A stretch of 64,000 nucleotides of DNA from SG8-30 sp963695155 (GTDB taxonomy: Bacteria > Pseudomonadota > Gammaproteobacteria > Steroidobacterales > Steroidobacteraceae): assembly GCA_963695155.1 (NCBI GenBank), contig CAVOGD010000007.1, positions 310,001-374,000 on the forward strand. The letters run 5' to 3'. A program made the position numbers and the translations under genes. This document shows positions 47,756 through 61,994 of this stretch, piece after piece. The notes beneath the pieces are model-generated. The model worked only from the letters and a program-made list of their open reading frames with translations, was not told the origin of the DNA and made no database searches. Numbering within the stretch: position 1 is the stretch's first letter; every line of letters begins with the position of its first letter.

Positions 47756-48673
47756 TCAGCCGGCGGCTTGCCTCGGGCGAGGCCCGGACACGGCGCAGCC
47801 GTACACGCCGAGCGCGCGCAGTTTTTTCAGTGGTGAGGCATTGCTGTACCAGCCGACATAGGATGGAACGCCGGTGCGCCGGCACAGGTCCTCGAAATGC
47901 TCGCCGTGCGCTGTCTGGCGGCGCGGCCGGCTGACGATCACGAAGTGCGCCCCCGCGGCGGCCGCCTCGACGGCTGCGTCGGGCGACTCGCACAGCACGC
48001 CGACCAGGAAGGCGCCGCGCGGGTCCACGGTGAGCGACTCGCCGGCCTGCGTCAGCAGGATGCCATCGGCGCCAGTGACCGCCGCGGTCATCGCCGCTGC
48101 GGCGCCCTCGCCGACCACGATGACCCGGTGGCCGCAGGCCCGCGCAGCGAAGACCGCGTCGCGGTCCGCGCCGCTGGCATCGTCCCGCGGACCCGGCGAC
48201 CACAGCAGGGTCTCCGGCTCGTCATCGGGCGTGACCTGGGCGAGTGGCAGCCGTCCCGTGACGGCGCGCGCGATCTCGGGCAGGCGCAGGGCCGTCGTGA
48301 TCGGCCGGTCGGCGGCCAGCAGGTTGATGTCGGGCAGCGCATCCGGCGCGACCCAGTCCAGCGCCTGGCCGTCCAGCCCGCGCGGCTCGCCACGGTAGTC
48401 GGTGACCCGCCACACGTCGAGCAGCACGCGCCGGTCGGCGTAATCGTGGTGCAGGCGGATCAGCGGGTGGGCGGCGCCCAGTTCGACGCCCAGCTCCTCC
48501 GCCAGCTCCCGGCGCAGCCCGTCCAGCGGCTGCTCGCCCCGCCTGAGCTTGCCGCCCGGGAATTCCCAGCGTCCGGCCATGTGGCTGCCGGGCAGCCGCT
48601 GCGCCACCAGCACGCGCCCGTCGTCGTCGAACAGGGTGCCCGCGGCGACGTGGTACTCAGACTTGTCCGCCAT
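47756..48673 (-). CDS. Nudix hydrolase fused to ThiE-like domain (MutT-type)
   Basis: 305 residues. Nudix box GGKLRRGEQPLDGLRRELAEELGV (about 40-63) fits the GX5EX7REUXEEXGU pattern, and the first 130 residues are MutT-like (8-oxo-dGTP clean-up). The second half resembles thiamine-phosphate synthase folds (HRVIVVGEGAAAAMTAAVTGADGILL, AAVEAAAAGAHFVIVS), but the diphosphate and metal residues of ThiE are not evident. Such fusions are common next to secA in gammaproteobacteria; the role of the second half is unknown. Lies 33 nt after secA. Confidence 0.88.
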   Translation of the reverse strand: MADKSEYHVAAGTLFDDDGRVLVAQRLPGSHMAGRWEFPGGKLRRGEQPLDGLRRELAEELGVELGAAHPLIRLHHDYADRRVLLDVWRVTDYRGEPRGLDGQALDWVAPDALPDINLLAADRPITTALRLPEIARAVTGRLPLAQVTPDDEPETLLWSPGPRDDASGADRDAVFAARACGHRVIVVGEGAAAAMTAAVTGADGILLTQAGESLTVDPRGAFLVGVLCESPDAAVEAAAAGAHFVIVSRPRRQTAHGEHFEDLCRRTGVPSYVGWYSNASPLKKLRALGVYGCAVSGPRPRQAAG

Positions 48674-48706
48674 GGCCTTCCTTTGCCCGGGCGCTGCGGC
48701 CCTGGC

Positions 48707-51470
<2,764 letters not shown>

Positions 51471-51585
51471 GGCGGTGCGCCCTCCGGGCCGGCCGCCGGG
51501 ACCCACGGGATCCGCGTGCGAGACCGGCTAAAAGCCCATCATTGTACGGGCTTCGGCGTCCAAAGCGTACCGGGTCGGTGGGCGG

Positions 51586-52516
51586 TCAGCGGCGGACGAA
51601 AGACATCGGATTGACGTGGCGGCCGTCGCGCAGCACCTCGAAGTGCAGGTGGGTGCCGGTGGAACGCCCCGTCGAGCCCATCAGGGCCAGCGCGTCGCCA
51701 CGCCGCACCGTCTGCCCCGGCTTGACCAGCAGCGTCGAGTTGTGCGCGTAGCGGGTCAGGTAGCCGTTGCCGTGGGTGATCTCGACGAGCTTGCCGTAAT
51801 GGCGGTCCCGTCCGGCAAAGCTCACCACGCCGTCGGCCACCACCAGCACGCGCGTGCCCGGCGCGCCCGCGAAGTCGATGCCCGCATGGAAGGCGGTCCG
51901 GCCGGTGAACGGGTCGGGGCGGGTGCCGTAACGCGAACTCATGTAGCCCGACTCGACCGGGCGGCCGCCCGGCACGATCTGGCGGGCCAGTTCCCGTGAC
52001 AGGATCAGCGTTTCCAGCGCCTCGAGCTGCCGGCTGCGGTCGTCGATCGTTGCGCTCAGCGTGTCCAGCATGGCCTCCATGCCGGGCAGGTCCGGGCCGG
52101 CGCCGTCCTGGCCCGCGCCCGCGCCCGCCGACGGCCCGCCGACTGCCGGGACCGTGTCGAAGTCGAATTCGCCGCGGTCGAGATCGGCAGCCTCGGTCAG
52201 GCGCTTGCCCAGCGCGTCGAGGCGCATGAGGCGGGCGTGCATCTGGCCCACCCGCGTGGCCAGGGCACCGACCTGCTCGCCGACCAGGGCACGGGTCGTG
52301 GCGACCGCCTGGCGCTGCCTGACCAGCTGGGCGCCCCAGTCGCGGATGTTAGCGGCGGCCGAGCGTTCGGCCTGCATCGGCACCCGCCAGCGCGCCTAGC
52401 AGGAAGCCGCCGCCGGCCACGACCAGCATCGCGATGGCCAGGGTGGCCAGCACGCGGGGTTGTCTTAATTCCAGCCGGGGCAGGCGACCGAGTCGTGCAC
52501 GCCAGTCAAAGCCCAT
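51586..52516 (-). CDS. M23 (LytM-type) metallopeptidase (frameshift near 52384)
   Basis: 309 residues after correction. The N-terminal anchor MGFDWRARLGRLPRLELR plus a helix (ATLAIAMLVVAGGGFLLGALAG) is in one frame, and QAERSAAANIRDWGAQLV onward in another; dropping one G in the GGG at 52382-52384 joins them. A coiled-coil-like stretch precedes the peptidase with zinc ligands in FHAGIDFAG and GTHLHFEVLRDGRHVNP (the HXH motif). These proteins cleave peptidoglycan cross-links or act as amidase activators. Its place just upstream of secA is widespread. As with the other four breaks, an extra base is probably a sequence error. Confidence 0.85.
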
Positions 52517-52765
52517 GAGAAGGCCCTCAAGATTCGTTCAGTTCATCGACCGCCCGCTGCCAGCGGCGGCGCATACCCGGTCCCCGTACAGACGCGTGCC
52601 GGCGGTTTGCATTAACCTCTCGTTCGACGAGTCTGCGGGGAAGCGGCGTGCACCATCCTGGCGCACGACATTCCCACCGGACTCGGCCGGCGGCGGGCGG
52701 CAAAATGCCAAAAATACCCTTTAAACTCAAGCACTTTTATCAGTCCCGCACGTGGAGACGCAGGC
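52517..52765. other. Divergent promoter region between M23 peptidase and dciA
   Basis: No gene seen. The part 52695-52750 is A/T-rich against the background (AAAATGCCAAAAATACCC, TTTAAACTCAAGCACTTTT) and is where promoters for both sides should lie. On the minus strand TTGAGT and CATTTT stand 17 bp apart, a weak sigma-70 fit. Confidence 0.4.
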
Positions 52766-53089
52766 TTGCAAAGTAAAAAACCGACAGCAGTCAGTGAGTT
52801 GCTGCACAAAGGTCAGGGGTTACTGGAACGCCTGCGCCGGGGCTCGAGCGATGCCGAAGAGGCCCTGCAGGCCGTCCGCGCGGAACTGTCGCAGGAGCTG
52901 GCACGCGAAGTGTGGGGCGCCTCGACGCGTGCCGGGACCCTGACGGTGCTGGTCACCTCGGCGGCCTGGGCGACCCGGGTGCGCTACCACGCGCCCGGCC
53001 TGCGCGAGCAGGTCGCGCGGCGGCTGGGGGTGGAACTGCAGCGGGTGGCCATCAGGGTGCGGCCGGCCGGTCCGTCGGTGCGCCCCTGA
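52766..53089 (+). CDS. DciA-like protein (DUF721), DNA helicase-loading factor
   Basis: 107 residues from TTG 52766, with GGAG 10 nt upstream; no ATG fits. DUF721/DciA proteins load or interact with the replicative helicase DnaB in bacteria lacking DnaC. The KH-like part is seen as AREVWGASTRAGTLTVLVTSAAWATRVRYHAPGLREQVARRLG. The domain is short, about the minimal size. In gammaproteobacteria it commonly lies between lpxC and secA, as here. Convergent with lpxC, 34 nt apart. Confidence 0.85.
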   Translation: MQSKKPTAVSELLHKGQGLLERLRRGSSDAEEALQAVRAELSQELAREVWGASTRAGTLTVLVTSAAWATRVRYHAPGLREQVARRLGVELQRVAIRVRPAGPSVRP

Positions 53090-53123
53090 ACCCGCGCCGG
53101 GTCCGGCGCGCGGGCACCGCTCG

Positions 53124-54035
53124 CTATGCCGGGGCGACCGCCTCGACGTAGGAGATCGGGGCCAGGGCGGGGCCCTCGAAGGTCACTTCCTCCCAGGCCG
53201 CGGCATCGGCCAGCAACACGCGCAGCAGGCGGTTGTTGAGGGCATGGCCGGACTTGTAGCCGCTGAACTCGCCGATCAGGCTGTGCCCCAGCAGGTACAG
53301 GTCGCCGATCGCGTCGAGGATCTTGTGCTTGACGAACTCGTCCTCGTAGCGCAGCCCGTCCTCGTTCAGCACCCGGTAGTCGTCCAGCACGATGGCGTTG
53401 TCCATCGTGCCGCCCAGCGCCAGGTTGCGCGAGCGCAGGTACTCGAGGTCGCGCACGAAGCCGAAGGTGCGCGCGCGGCTGATCTCGCGCAGGAATGCGG
53501 TGGTGGAGAAGTCCATCGTCGCCCGCTGCCCGTGGCGGCGGAAGATCGGGTGCTCGAACTCGATCTCGAAGTTGACGCGGAAGCCCTCGTGCGGATCGAA
53601 GCGCGCCCACTTGTCGCCGTCGCGCACCTCGACGGGCCGGCGGATGCGCACGAAGCGCTTGGCGGCCGACTGCTCCTCGATGCCCGCCGACTGGATCAGG
53701 AACACGAAGGGGCCCGCGCTGCCGTCCATGATCGGCACCTCGGGCGCCGACAGCTCGACGAAGGCGTTGTCCACGCCCAGGCCGGCCAGCGCCGACAGCA
53801 GGTGCTCGACCGTCGAGACGCGCGCGTCGCCTTGCCCGAGCGTCGTGCCCAGGGTGGTCTCGGTGACGTTGGTGGCGCGCGCCGGGATGTCCACGGGCGC
53901 GCCCAGGTCGGTGCGGCGGAACACGATGCCGACGTTGGGGGGCGCCGGGCGCAGCACCAGCAGCACCTTCTTGCCCGTATGCAGGCCGACACCGCTCGCG
54001 CGGATCGGGTTCTTGAGCGTGCGCTGCTTCAACAT
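53124..54035 (-). CDS. lpxC: UDP-3-O-acyl-N-acetylglucosamine deacetylase
   Basis: 303 residues. First committed step of lipid A synthesis. Zinc ligands are the His in VSTVEHLLSALAG (about 79), and the His and Asp in FVKHKILDAIGDLYLLGH (about 238 and 242); the catalytic His is in GYKSGHALNN. The start MLKQRTLKNPIRASGVGLHTGKK is standard. Last gene of the dcw cluster, 293 nt after ftsZ. Confidence 0.97.
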   Translation of the reverse strand: MLKQRTLKNPIRASGVGLHTGKKVLLVLRPAPPNVGIVFRRTDLGAPVDIPARATNVTETTLGTTLGQGDARVSTVEHLLSALAGLGVDNAFVELSAPEVPIMDGSAGPFVFLIQSAGIEEQSAAKRFVRIRRPVEVRDGDKWARFDPHEGFRVNFEIEFEHPIFRRHGQRATMDFSTTAFLREISRARTFGFVRDLEYLRSRNLALGGTMDNAIVLDDYRVLNEDGLRYEDEFVKHKILDAIGDLYLLGHSLIGEFSGYKSGHALNNRLLRVLLADAAAWEEVTFEGPALAPISYVEAVAPA

Positions 54036-54248
54036 CTAGCCTCGGGTGCCGGACGGGCATGGGTCCCGCGCCGGCATGACGGATGCCGGCCAGTATTGAC
54101 CGCGCAGGATAGCACACGCCCCCCAGCGGCACCGCCGCCGGCCAGCGGAGGAGAGGCCGGCCACGGCGCCGTGAGGGGCGTGCATCATCCCTGTCCCGCG
54201 GGGGCGCGCGGGGGCGCGGTGGAGCCGTGCGGGGCGACGCCCCGCCGC

Positions 54249-54267
54249 CCCTGCGCGTTGCGCAGGG
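54249..54267. other. Hairpin between ftsZ and lpxC
   Basis: CCCTGCGC-GTT-GCGCAGGG, a perfect 8-bp stem, about 60 nt downstream of the ftsZ stop. No T-tract follows on the minus strand, so it may slow RNA decay or pause transcription rather than terminate. Confidence 0.4.
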
Positions 54268-54328
54268 CGCGCAGCCGCGCCCGGGCAAAACGCAGGCCGT
54301 CACCGCCCTGCTCGCGACGGTCCACGGC

Positions 54329-55528
54329 TCAGTCCGCCTGCCGGCGCAGGAACGCCGGGATGTCGAGCACATCCTCGTCCTGCGGGCCGGCGCGCAGCCC
54401 GTCGCCGACCGCCCGCCGCTGCTGGCGGGACGCCGCCGGCGTCTCGAACCTGGCGTAGTCGGTGGTCCCGGCGCCGCCGTTGCGCCCGTTGACCAGCGTC
54501 ATGCCTGACTTGCGGCGGCTATCCCGCCCGTGCGCGGCCAGCGCCGCGGGCGGCGCTTCCACCCGCGCCTGCGGGCTGTTGAGCCCGGTCGCCACGACCG
54601 TCACGCGCAGCTCGCCGTCCATCTCCGGATCGATGACCGTGCCGACCACGACCGTCGCGTCGTCGGCCGCGAACTGCTTGACCGTCGTGCCGACTTCCTC
54701 GAACTCGCCGATGGCCAGGTCGAGGCCCGCCGTGACGTTGACCAGGATGCCCTGCGCGCCGGCCAGGTTGATCTCCTCGAGCAGCGGGCTCGATACCGCC
54801 ATCTCGGCCGCGGCGCGCGCGCGTCCCTCGCCGCTGCCGAAGCCGGTGCCCATCATGGCCACGCCGGTCTCCGACATCACGGTGCGCACGTCGGCGAAGT
54901 CGACGTTGATGAGCCCCGGCCGGGTGATCAGCTCGGCGATGCCCTGCACCGCGCCCTGCAGCACCTCGTTGGCGCGCCGGAACGCGTCGAGCAGCGTGGT
55001 GGCGGGTCCCAGCACGCTGAGCAGCTTCTGGTTCGGGATCGTGATCAGCGAGTCCACGTAGCGGGACAGCTCGACGATGCCGTTGTCGGCAATCGCGTTG
55101 CGCTTGCTGCCTTCCATCTTGAACGGGCGCGTGACCACGGCCACGGTCAGGATGCCGAGCTCCTTGGCGACCTGCGCCACGACCGGCGCCGCGCCGGTGC
55201 CGGTGCCGCCGCCCATGCCGGCGGTGATGAACAGCATGTCGCAGCCCTCGATCAGCTCGATGATCCGGTCGCGGTCTTCCATCGCGGCCTGGCGCCCCAC
55301 GTCCGGGTCCGAGCCCGCGCCGAGCCCCTTGGTGATGTTGCAGCCGATCTGCAGCGTCGCCTTGACCTTGGAGTGCTTCAGCGCCTGCGCGTCGGTGTTG
55401 ACGCACACGAAGTCCACGCCTTCTATGCCGCACTGGGCCATGTGGGAGACGGCGTTGCCGCCGCCCCCGCCTACCCCGAGCACCTTGATGACAGCGCTCT
55501 GGCTGTATGTATCCATGAGTTCAAACAT
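54329..55528 (-). CDS. ftsZ: Cell division GTPase FtsZ
   Basis: 399 residues from ATG 55528 (GGAGGAG upstream). Tubulin-like GTPase that forms the Z ring. GTP-binding loop GMGGGTGTGAAPVVAQ (about 104-119), NVDFADV, and the T7-loop region are intact. The C-terminal peptide DVLDIPAFLRRQAD, which binds FtsA and ZipA, is preserved after a disordered linker (ARVEAPPAALAAHGRD ... SRQQRRAVGDG). 59 nt downstream of ftsA. Confidence 0.97.
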   Translation of the reverse strand: MFELMDTYSQSAVIKVLGVGGGGGNAVSHMAQCGIEGVDFVCVNTDAQALKHSKVKATLQIGCNITKGLGAGSDPDVGRQAAMEDRDRIIELIEGCDMLFITAGMGGGTGTGAAPVVAQVAKELGILTVAVVTRPFKMEGSKRNAIADNGIVELSRYVDSLITIPNQKLLSVLGPATTLLDAFRRANEVLQGAVQGIAELITRPGLINVDFADVRTVMSETGVAMMGTGFGSGEGRARAAAEMAVSSPLLEEINLAGAQGILVNVTAGLDLAIGEFEEVGTTVKQFAADDATVVVGTVIDPEMDGELRVTVVATGLNSPQARVEAPPAALAAHGRDSRRKSGMTLVNGRNGGAGTTDYARFETPAASRQQRRAVGDGLRAGPQDEDVLDIPAFLRRQAD

Positions 55529-55587
55529 CTGGTCGTCTCCTCCGCTGGTTTGACCTTCTTCCCCCCGGGCCACGGGCCCGGCCTCAA

Positions 55588-56820
55588 TCAGAAATAGCCC
55601 TGGAACCAGGACTTCATCCGTTCGGCAACCGTCTTCATCCCCTCGCCCGCCACGCGCGGCAGCGGCTGCACCGCATTCGCGCGGCCGTACAGCAGCAGCC
55701 CCGTGCCGGTCGCGTGGATGGGGTTGCGCACCACGTCCGCCAGGCCGGTGACGCCGTGCGGCACCCCGAGGCGGACCGGCATGTGAAAGACTTCCTCGGC
55801 GAGCTCGACGACGCCTTCCATCTTGGCGCTGCCGCCGGTCAGCACGACGCCGGCCGCGATGGCTTCCTCGAAGCCGGAGCGGCGCAGTTCGTCGCGGATC
55901 AGCGCGAACAGTTCCTCGTAGCGGGGCTCGACGATCTCGGCCAGCGTCTGCCGGGCCAGCCGCCGCGGCGGCCGGTCGCCCACGCTGGGCACCTCGATGG
56001 TCTCGTCGGGGTTGGCGAGCTGCGACAGCGCGCAGGCGTAACGGATCTTGATGTCCTCGGCGAACGGCGTCGGCGTGCGCATCGAGACCGCGATGTCGTT
56101 GGTGACCTGGTCGCCCGCGATCGGGATGACCGCCGTGTGGCGGATCGCGCCGCCGGAAAACACCGCGATGTCGGTGGTGCCGCCGCCCACGTCGATGAGG
56201 CAGGCGCCCAGGTCCTTCTCGTCGTCGGTCAGCACCGAGAAGCTGGAGGCGAGCTGCACCAGCACCATGTCCTCGACCTCGAGGCCGCAGCGCTGCACGC
56301 ACTTGACGATGTTCTGCGCGGCGCTGTCGGCGCCGGTGACGATGTGCACGCGCGCCTCGAGGCGCACGCCGTACATGCCGATCGGCTCGCGGATGCCCTC
56401 CTGGCCGTCGATGATGAATTCCTGCGGCAGCACGTGCAGGATCTTCTGGTCGGCCGGGATGGCGACCGCCTGCGCGGCGTCCATCACGCGCGCCACGTCG
56501 CCGGCCGTGACTTCCTTGTCCTTGATGGCGACGATGCCGTGCGAATTGAGGCTGCGGATGTGGCTGCCCGCGATGCCGGTGAAGACCGAGCGGATCTCCA
56601 CGCCCGCCATCAGCTCGGCCTCCTCGACGGCGCGCTGGATGGACTGCACGGTCGAGTCGATGTTCACGACGACGCCCCGCTTCAGTCCGCGCGACGGGTG
56701 CGAGCCGAGGCCGATGACCTCGAGGCTGCCGTCGGCGTGCAGTTCGCCGACCATGGCGACCACTTTCGAAGTTCCGATGTCGAGCCCGACGATCAGGCTG
56801 CGGTCCGTGCGCTTAGGCAT
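55588..56820 (-). CDS. ftsA: Cell division protein FtsA
   Basis: 410 residues. Actin-like ATPase that tethers FtsZ to the membrane. Phosphate-1 motif VGLDIGTSKVVAMVGE (12-27), CLIDVGGGTTDIAVF and VLTGGSAKMEGVVELAEEVF are intact; the C-terminal amphipathic helix VAERMKSWFQGYF is the membrane anchor. Its start overlaps the end of ftsQ by 8 nt. Confidence 0.97.
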   Translation of the reverse strand: MPKRTDRSLIVGLDIGTSKVVAMVGELHADGSLEVIGLGSHPSRGLKRGVVVNIDSTVQSIQRAVEEAELMAGVEIRSVFTGIAGSHIRSLNSHGIVAIKDKEVTAGDVARVMDAAQAVAIPADQKILHVLPQEFIIDGQEGIREPIGMYGVRLEARVHIVTGADSAAQNIVKCVQRCGLEVEDMVLVQLASSFSVLTDDEKDLGACLIDVGGGTTDIAVFSGGAIRHTAVIPIAGDQVTNDIAVSMRTPTPFAEDIKIRYACALSQLANPDETIEVPSVGDRPPRRLARQTLAEIVEPRYEELFALIRDELRRSGFEEAIAAGVVLTGGSAKMEGVVELAEEVFHMPVRLGVPHGVTGLADVVRNPIHATGTGLLLYGRANAVQPLPRVAGEGMKTVAERMKSWFQGYF

Positions 56821-57625
56821 CTGTGTCTCTGTCCTCGTTCTGCAGGTTGGCGGCGGCCCGGTTCTGCTCCGGCCCGGCCCCGGCGCGCCAGCCGATCGAA
56901 AAGCCGTTCGAATAGCGCATGTCCACGTCCGCGATGTCGGCCGCGCGGCCGGCGATCACTTCCGCGGCGACGCGCAGGAAGCGGTCCATGCGCTCGTCCA
57001 CCTGGCTGCGGCCGAGCCGCACCGTGACCCCGTTCGCGAGGTCCATCTCCCAGGCGCCGCGCGGGTCCAGGCGCAGCGCCGTGAGGCGCAGGCCCTGCTC
57101 CAGCAGCCGCCCCTGCACCGCGAGGTAGCGCTGCGCCACGGCGGCCTCGCTGCCCGGCGGGCCGTCGAGCCGCGGCAATTCCGGCGGCGGGTGCCGCGCG
57201 CCGCTCACGAACAGTTCGCCGCGCGTGTTCAGCAGCCCGTCCTCGCCCCAGCGCGCGGCCGGGATCTGTTCGATCACCTCGACCTCGACGGTGTCGGGCC
57301 AGCGGCGCTGCACGCGCGCGCGGTCCACCCAGGCCAGCGCCTCGATGGCGCGCCGCAGATCGTCGAGATCCAGGCTGACGAATCCGCCGCGCAGCGCGCC
57401 GCCGACGACCTGCTCGACCTCGACGGCCGAGACGCGCTGGAACGTACCGGCCAGCCGCACCCGGTCGATCGGCTGGTCGAGCCCGGCCGCCAGCAGCCAG
57501 ACCAGCGACACGAGCGCGATGACCGCCGCCGCGCCGCGGGCGACGTGCGGCCAGTTCAGCGCGGGCAGCGTGAGCCACCGCCCCGCCGGGACCTTGTGCC
57601 GGTTGCGCTTGCGCAGCAGCGTCAT
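56813..57625 (-). CDS. ftsQ: Cell division protein FtsQ
   Basis: 270 residues. A basic N-terminus (MTLLRKRNRHKVPAGRW) precedes one membrane helix (about 31-50), a POTRA domain (IDRVRLAGTFQRVSAVEVEQVV) and the FtsQ/DivIB domain (WVDRARVQRRWPDTVEVEVIEQIPAARWGE). Bitopic protein joining FtsB-FtsL to the divisome. 13 nt after ddl. Confidence 0.95.
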   Translation of the reverse strand: MTLLRKRNRHKVPAGRWLTLPALNWPHVARGAAAVIALVSLVWLLAAGLDQPIDRVRLAGTFQRVSAVEVEQVVGGALRGGFVSLDLDDLRRAIEALAWVDRARVQRRWPDTVEVEVIEQIPAARWGEDGLLNTRGELFVSGARHPPPELPRLDGPPGSEAAVAQRYLAVQGRLLEQGLRLTALRLDPRGAWEMDLANGVTVRLGRSQVDERMDRFLRVAAEVIAGRAADIADVDMRYSNGFSIGWRAGAGPEQNRAAANLQNEDRDTDA

Positions 57626-57638
57626 GCGGGTCGCATCC

Positions 57639-58607
57639 TCATGCCCTGTCTCGCGCGAAACTCGTCTCGAGCACGCGCCACACCAGTTCGTCGAAGTCGA
57701 TGCCGGCCGCGCGGGCCGCCATCGGCACCAGGCTGTGGTCGGTCATGCCCGGCACCGTGTTGATCTCGAGCAGTTGCGGCACGCCGTCCTCGCCCACCAT
57801 GTAGTCGGCGCGTCCCCAGCCCTGCGCGCCGGTCACCTGGAACGCCGCCAGCGCGGCCTGCCGCAGGCCGTCCTCGGCCGCGGCGTCGAGCCCGCAGGGA
57901 ATGTGGTAGCGCGTGTCGTCGGCCAGGTACTTGGCCTGGTAGTCGTAGAAGGCGCGCGGGGTCTCGATGCGGATGGCCGGCAGCGCCTCGCCCTGCAACA
58001 GCGCGACGGTCAGCTCCCGGCCGCTGATCCACGGTTCGGCGATCACGACCGGATCCAGCGTGGAGGCGCTGCGCCAGGCCGCCGCGAGGTCCTCGGCCCG
58101 CTCGACCCTGGACATGCCGACGCTGGAGCCCTGGGTGGCCGGCTTGACCGCGAGCGGCAGGCCCAGTTCCTCCACCGCGCGCTGGCAGTCGTCGGCACCG
58201 CGCAGCACCCGGAACGGCGGCGTGGCCAGCCCGCCGGCCAGCGCCAGCTGCTTGCTGCGCAGCTTGTCCATGCCGATCGCCGAGCCGAGCACGCCGCTGC
58301 CGGTGTAAGGCACGCCCAGCCACTCGAGCGCGCCCTGTACCGCGCCGTCCTCGCCGCCCGGGCCGTGCAGCGCGATCCACGCGCGGTCGTGGCCCTCCGC
58401 CGGCAGCGCGGCGAGCGGCCGCTCCGCCGGATCGAAGGCATGCGCGTCCACGCCGCGCCGCAGCAGTCCCGCGAGCACCGCCCGGCCGCTCATCAGCGAC
58501 ACTTCGCGCTCGCTCGAGCGGCCGCCGAACAGCACCGCGACCTTGCCGAACTGGCCCGGCTCGCGGATGCGGCGGAATTCGACGCCCGTATTCCTCAGCA
58601 GGCTCAT
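57639..58607 (-). CDS. ddl: D-alanine-D-alanine ligase
   Basis: 322 residues from ATG 58607, overlapping the murB stop (ATGA). Makes the D-Ala-D-Ala dipeptide for peptidoglycan. Signature HGPGGEDGAVQGALEWLGVPYTGS (about 80-103), KPATQGSSVGMSRV and the metal-site EINTVPGMTDHSLVPMAA are intact, as is the ATP-grasp layout. The DdlB type located in dcw clusters. Confidence 0.96.
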   Translation of the reverse strand: MSLLRNTGVEFRRIREPGQFGKVAVLFGGRSSEREVSLMSGRAVLAGLLRRGVDAHAFDPAERPLAALPAEGHDRAWIALHGPGGEDGAVQGALEWLGVPYTGSGVLGSAIGMDKLRSKQLALAGGLATPPFRVLRGADDCQRAVEELGLPLAVKPATQGSSVGMSRVERAEDLAAAWRSASTLDPVVIAEPWISGRELTVALLQGEALPAIRIETPRAFYDYQAKYLADDTRYHIPCGLDAAAEDGLRQAALAAFQVTGAQGWGRADYMVGEDGVPQLLEINTVPGMTDHSLVPMAARAAGIDFDELVWRVLETSFARDRA

Positions 58608-59499
58608 GCGGCTTCTCCCAGGACCCGCACTTCGGGCTTCAGGCGCACGCCGTGCACCCGCTGCACCGTGTCCTGCACGTGGCGGATCACGCCCTCCAGG
58701 TCGGCGGCCCGGGCCTGGCCGCGGTTGACGATGAAGTTCGCGTGCTTGGTCGAGACCGCGGCATCGCCGATCGCGAAGCCCTTGAGGCCGGCCGCCTCGA
58801 TCAGTCGCGCCGCATGGTCGCCCGGCGGATTGGTAAACACCGAGCCGCAACTCCACTCGCCGATCGGCTGGCTGGCGACGCGGCGCTCCAGCAGCGTCTT
58901 GATCGAGTCCATGCTGGCCGACGGGTCGTGCTCGAAACCGAGCGTGGCGGCGACGAACCACTCGCCGGGCGCCGGCGGCGTGACGCTGCGGTAGGCCCAG
59001 GCATACTCGGTGGCGGCGCGGTGCCGCAGCGTGCCGCCGCGGTCGACCGTCTCGACCTCGAGCACGCGCGGCCAGGTCTCGCCGCCCCAGGCGCCGGCGT
59101 TCATGGCGAGTGCACCGCCCAGCGAACCGGGAATGCCGGCGAAGAAACTGGCCGGGCCGAGGCCCCACTTGACGCAGCGCCGGCCGAGGCGCGCGCAGGG
59201 CACGCCCGCCTCCGCGCGCACGCGGGTGTCGTCGAGCCGCTCCAGCGAGTTGAGGCCGCCGTGCAGGCACACGACGGCGCCACGGATGCCCCCGTCGCGC
59301 ACCAGCAGGTTGCTGCCGAGCCCGACGAAGGTGACCGGCACGTCGGCGGCGAGGCCGCGCAGGAATGCCGCGAGCTCGTCGCCGCTGGCCGGCGCGAACC
59401 ACACGTCCGCGGGCCCGCCCACGTGCCAGGTGGTGTGGCGCGACATGGGTTCGTCGCGCAGCACGCGCTCAGCGAATTCGGCGGCGACGACGACGCGGG

Positions 59500-59503
<4 letters not shown>
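58604..59503 (-). CDS. murB: UDP-N-acetylenolpyruvoylglucosamine reductase
   Basis: 299 residues from a GTG at 59503 overlapping the murC stop (GTGA). FAD-dependent reduction of the enolpyruvyl group. Flavin-binding GLGSNLLVRDGGIRGAVV (about 62-79), FAGIPGSLGGALAMNAGAWGGE, the catalytic-Ser segment SCGSVFTNPPGDHAARLI and a C-terminal HANFIVNRGQA. Type II MurB layout (shorter third domain). Coupled upstream to murC and downstream to ddl. Confidence 0.96.
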
Positions 59504-60905
<1,402 letters not shown>

Positions 60906-60909
<4 letters not shown>

Positions 60910-61994
60910 GGGGATCCCTCCGCGGCGGCCAGGCACAACCCGGCGACGCGCTCCGCGGCATCGGCGGTGGCGACGCCGCGCGCGGCGCGCGCCATGTCCA
61001 GCGCCCGTGCGCGTCCACCGCCCAGCAGTCCCGACAGCTCTTCCGCGAGCCGCTCGGCCGTGAGCTCCCGCTCCGGCAGCAGCACGGCGGCGCCGGCTGC
61101 GACCAGCACGCCGGCGTTGCGCGTCTGGTGGTCGTCCACCGCGGACGGATACGGCACCATGACCGCACCGAGACCGGCCGCCGCCAGTTCGCTCACCGTG
61201 AGGGCGCCGGCGCGGCTGACGGCGAGGTCGGCCCAGCCGTAGGCACCGGCCATGTCGTCGAGGAAGGCGCGCACGTCGGCGCTGACGCCGAGCTGCAGGT
61301 ACATGCCCGCGACGGCGTCGCGGTCCGCCGCGCCGCTCTGGTGCAGGACCTGCGGTCGCTCGCCCGCCGGCATCAGGGCCACCGCACGCGGCACGACCCG
61401 GTTGAGCACGGCGGCGCCCTGGCTGCCGCCGAACACCAGCAGCTGCGCCGGTCCGCCGCGCGCGGCGAAGCGCTGCGCGGGCGGCGCCAGCGCCGCGATC
61501 TCGCGGCGCACCGGGTTGCCGGTCGTCACGGCCCGGCGGCGGCGCGGGAAGCTGCCCGGGAACGCCTCGGCCACGGTGCCCGCCAGGTGTGCCAGGCAGC
61601 GGTTGGTGAGGCCCGCCACGGCGTTCTGCTCGTGGATGACCAGCGGCGTACGGGTGAGCCAGGCCGCCAGGCCGCCGGGTCCGGAGACGAAGCCGCCGCA
61701 GCCCAGCACGACCACGGGCCGGCGGCGACGCAGGACCGCAACCGCCTGCCACAGCGCGCGTGCCAGCCGGAAGGGCGCCGCCAGCCAGCTCGCCACACCA
61801 CGACCGCGCAGCCCCGCCACGTCGAGCCACTCGATCGGCAGCGGTTCCGCCGGCACCAGGCGGGCCTCGATGCCGCGCCGCGTGCCCAGCCAGACGACCT
61901 CGCGCTGTGCGCTGCGCAGCAGCCGCGCGACGGCGAGCGCCGGAAAGACGTGACCGCCCGTACCGCCTGCCATGATCAGGATGGGGCCGCTCAC
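60906..61994 (-). CDS. murG: UDP-GlcNAc:lipid I N-acetylglucosaminyltransferase
   Basis: 362 residues from GTG 61994, overlapping the ftsW stop (GTGA). Makes lipid II at the inner face of the membrane. First G-loop MAGGTGGHVFPALAVA (about 8-23), the GGFVSGPGGLAAWL and HEQNAVAGLTNR motifs, second G-loop FGGSQGAAVLN and the sugar-nucleotide site PYPSAVDDHQTRNA (where most MurG have a similar DHQ) are intact. Confidence 0.96.
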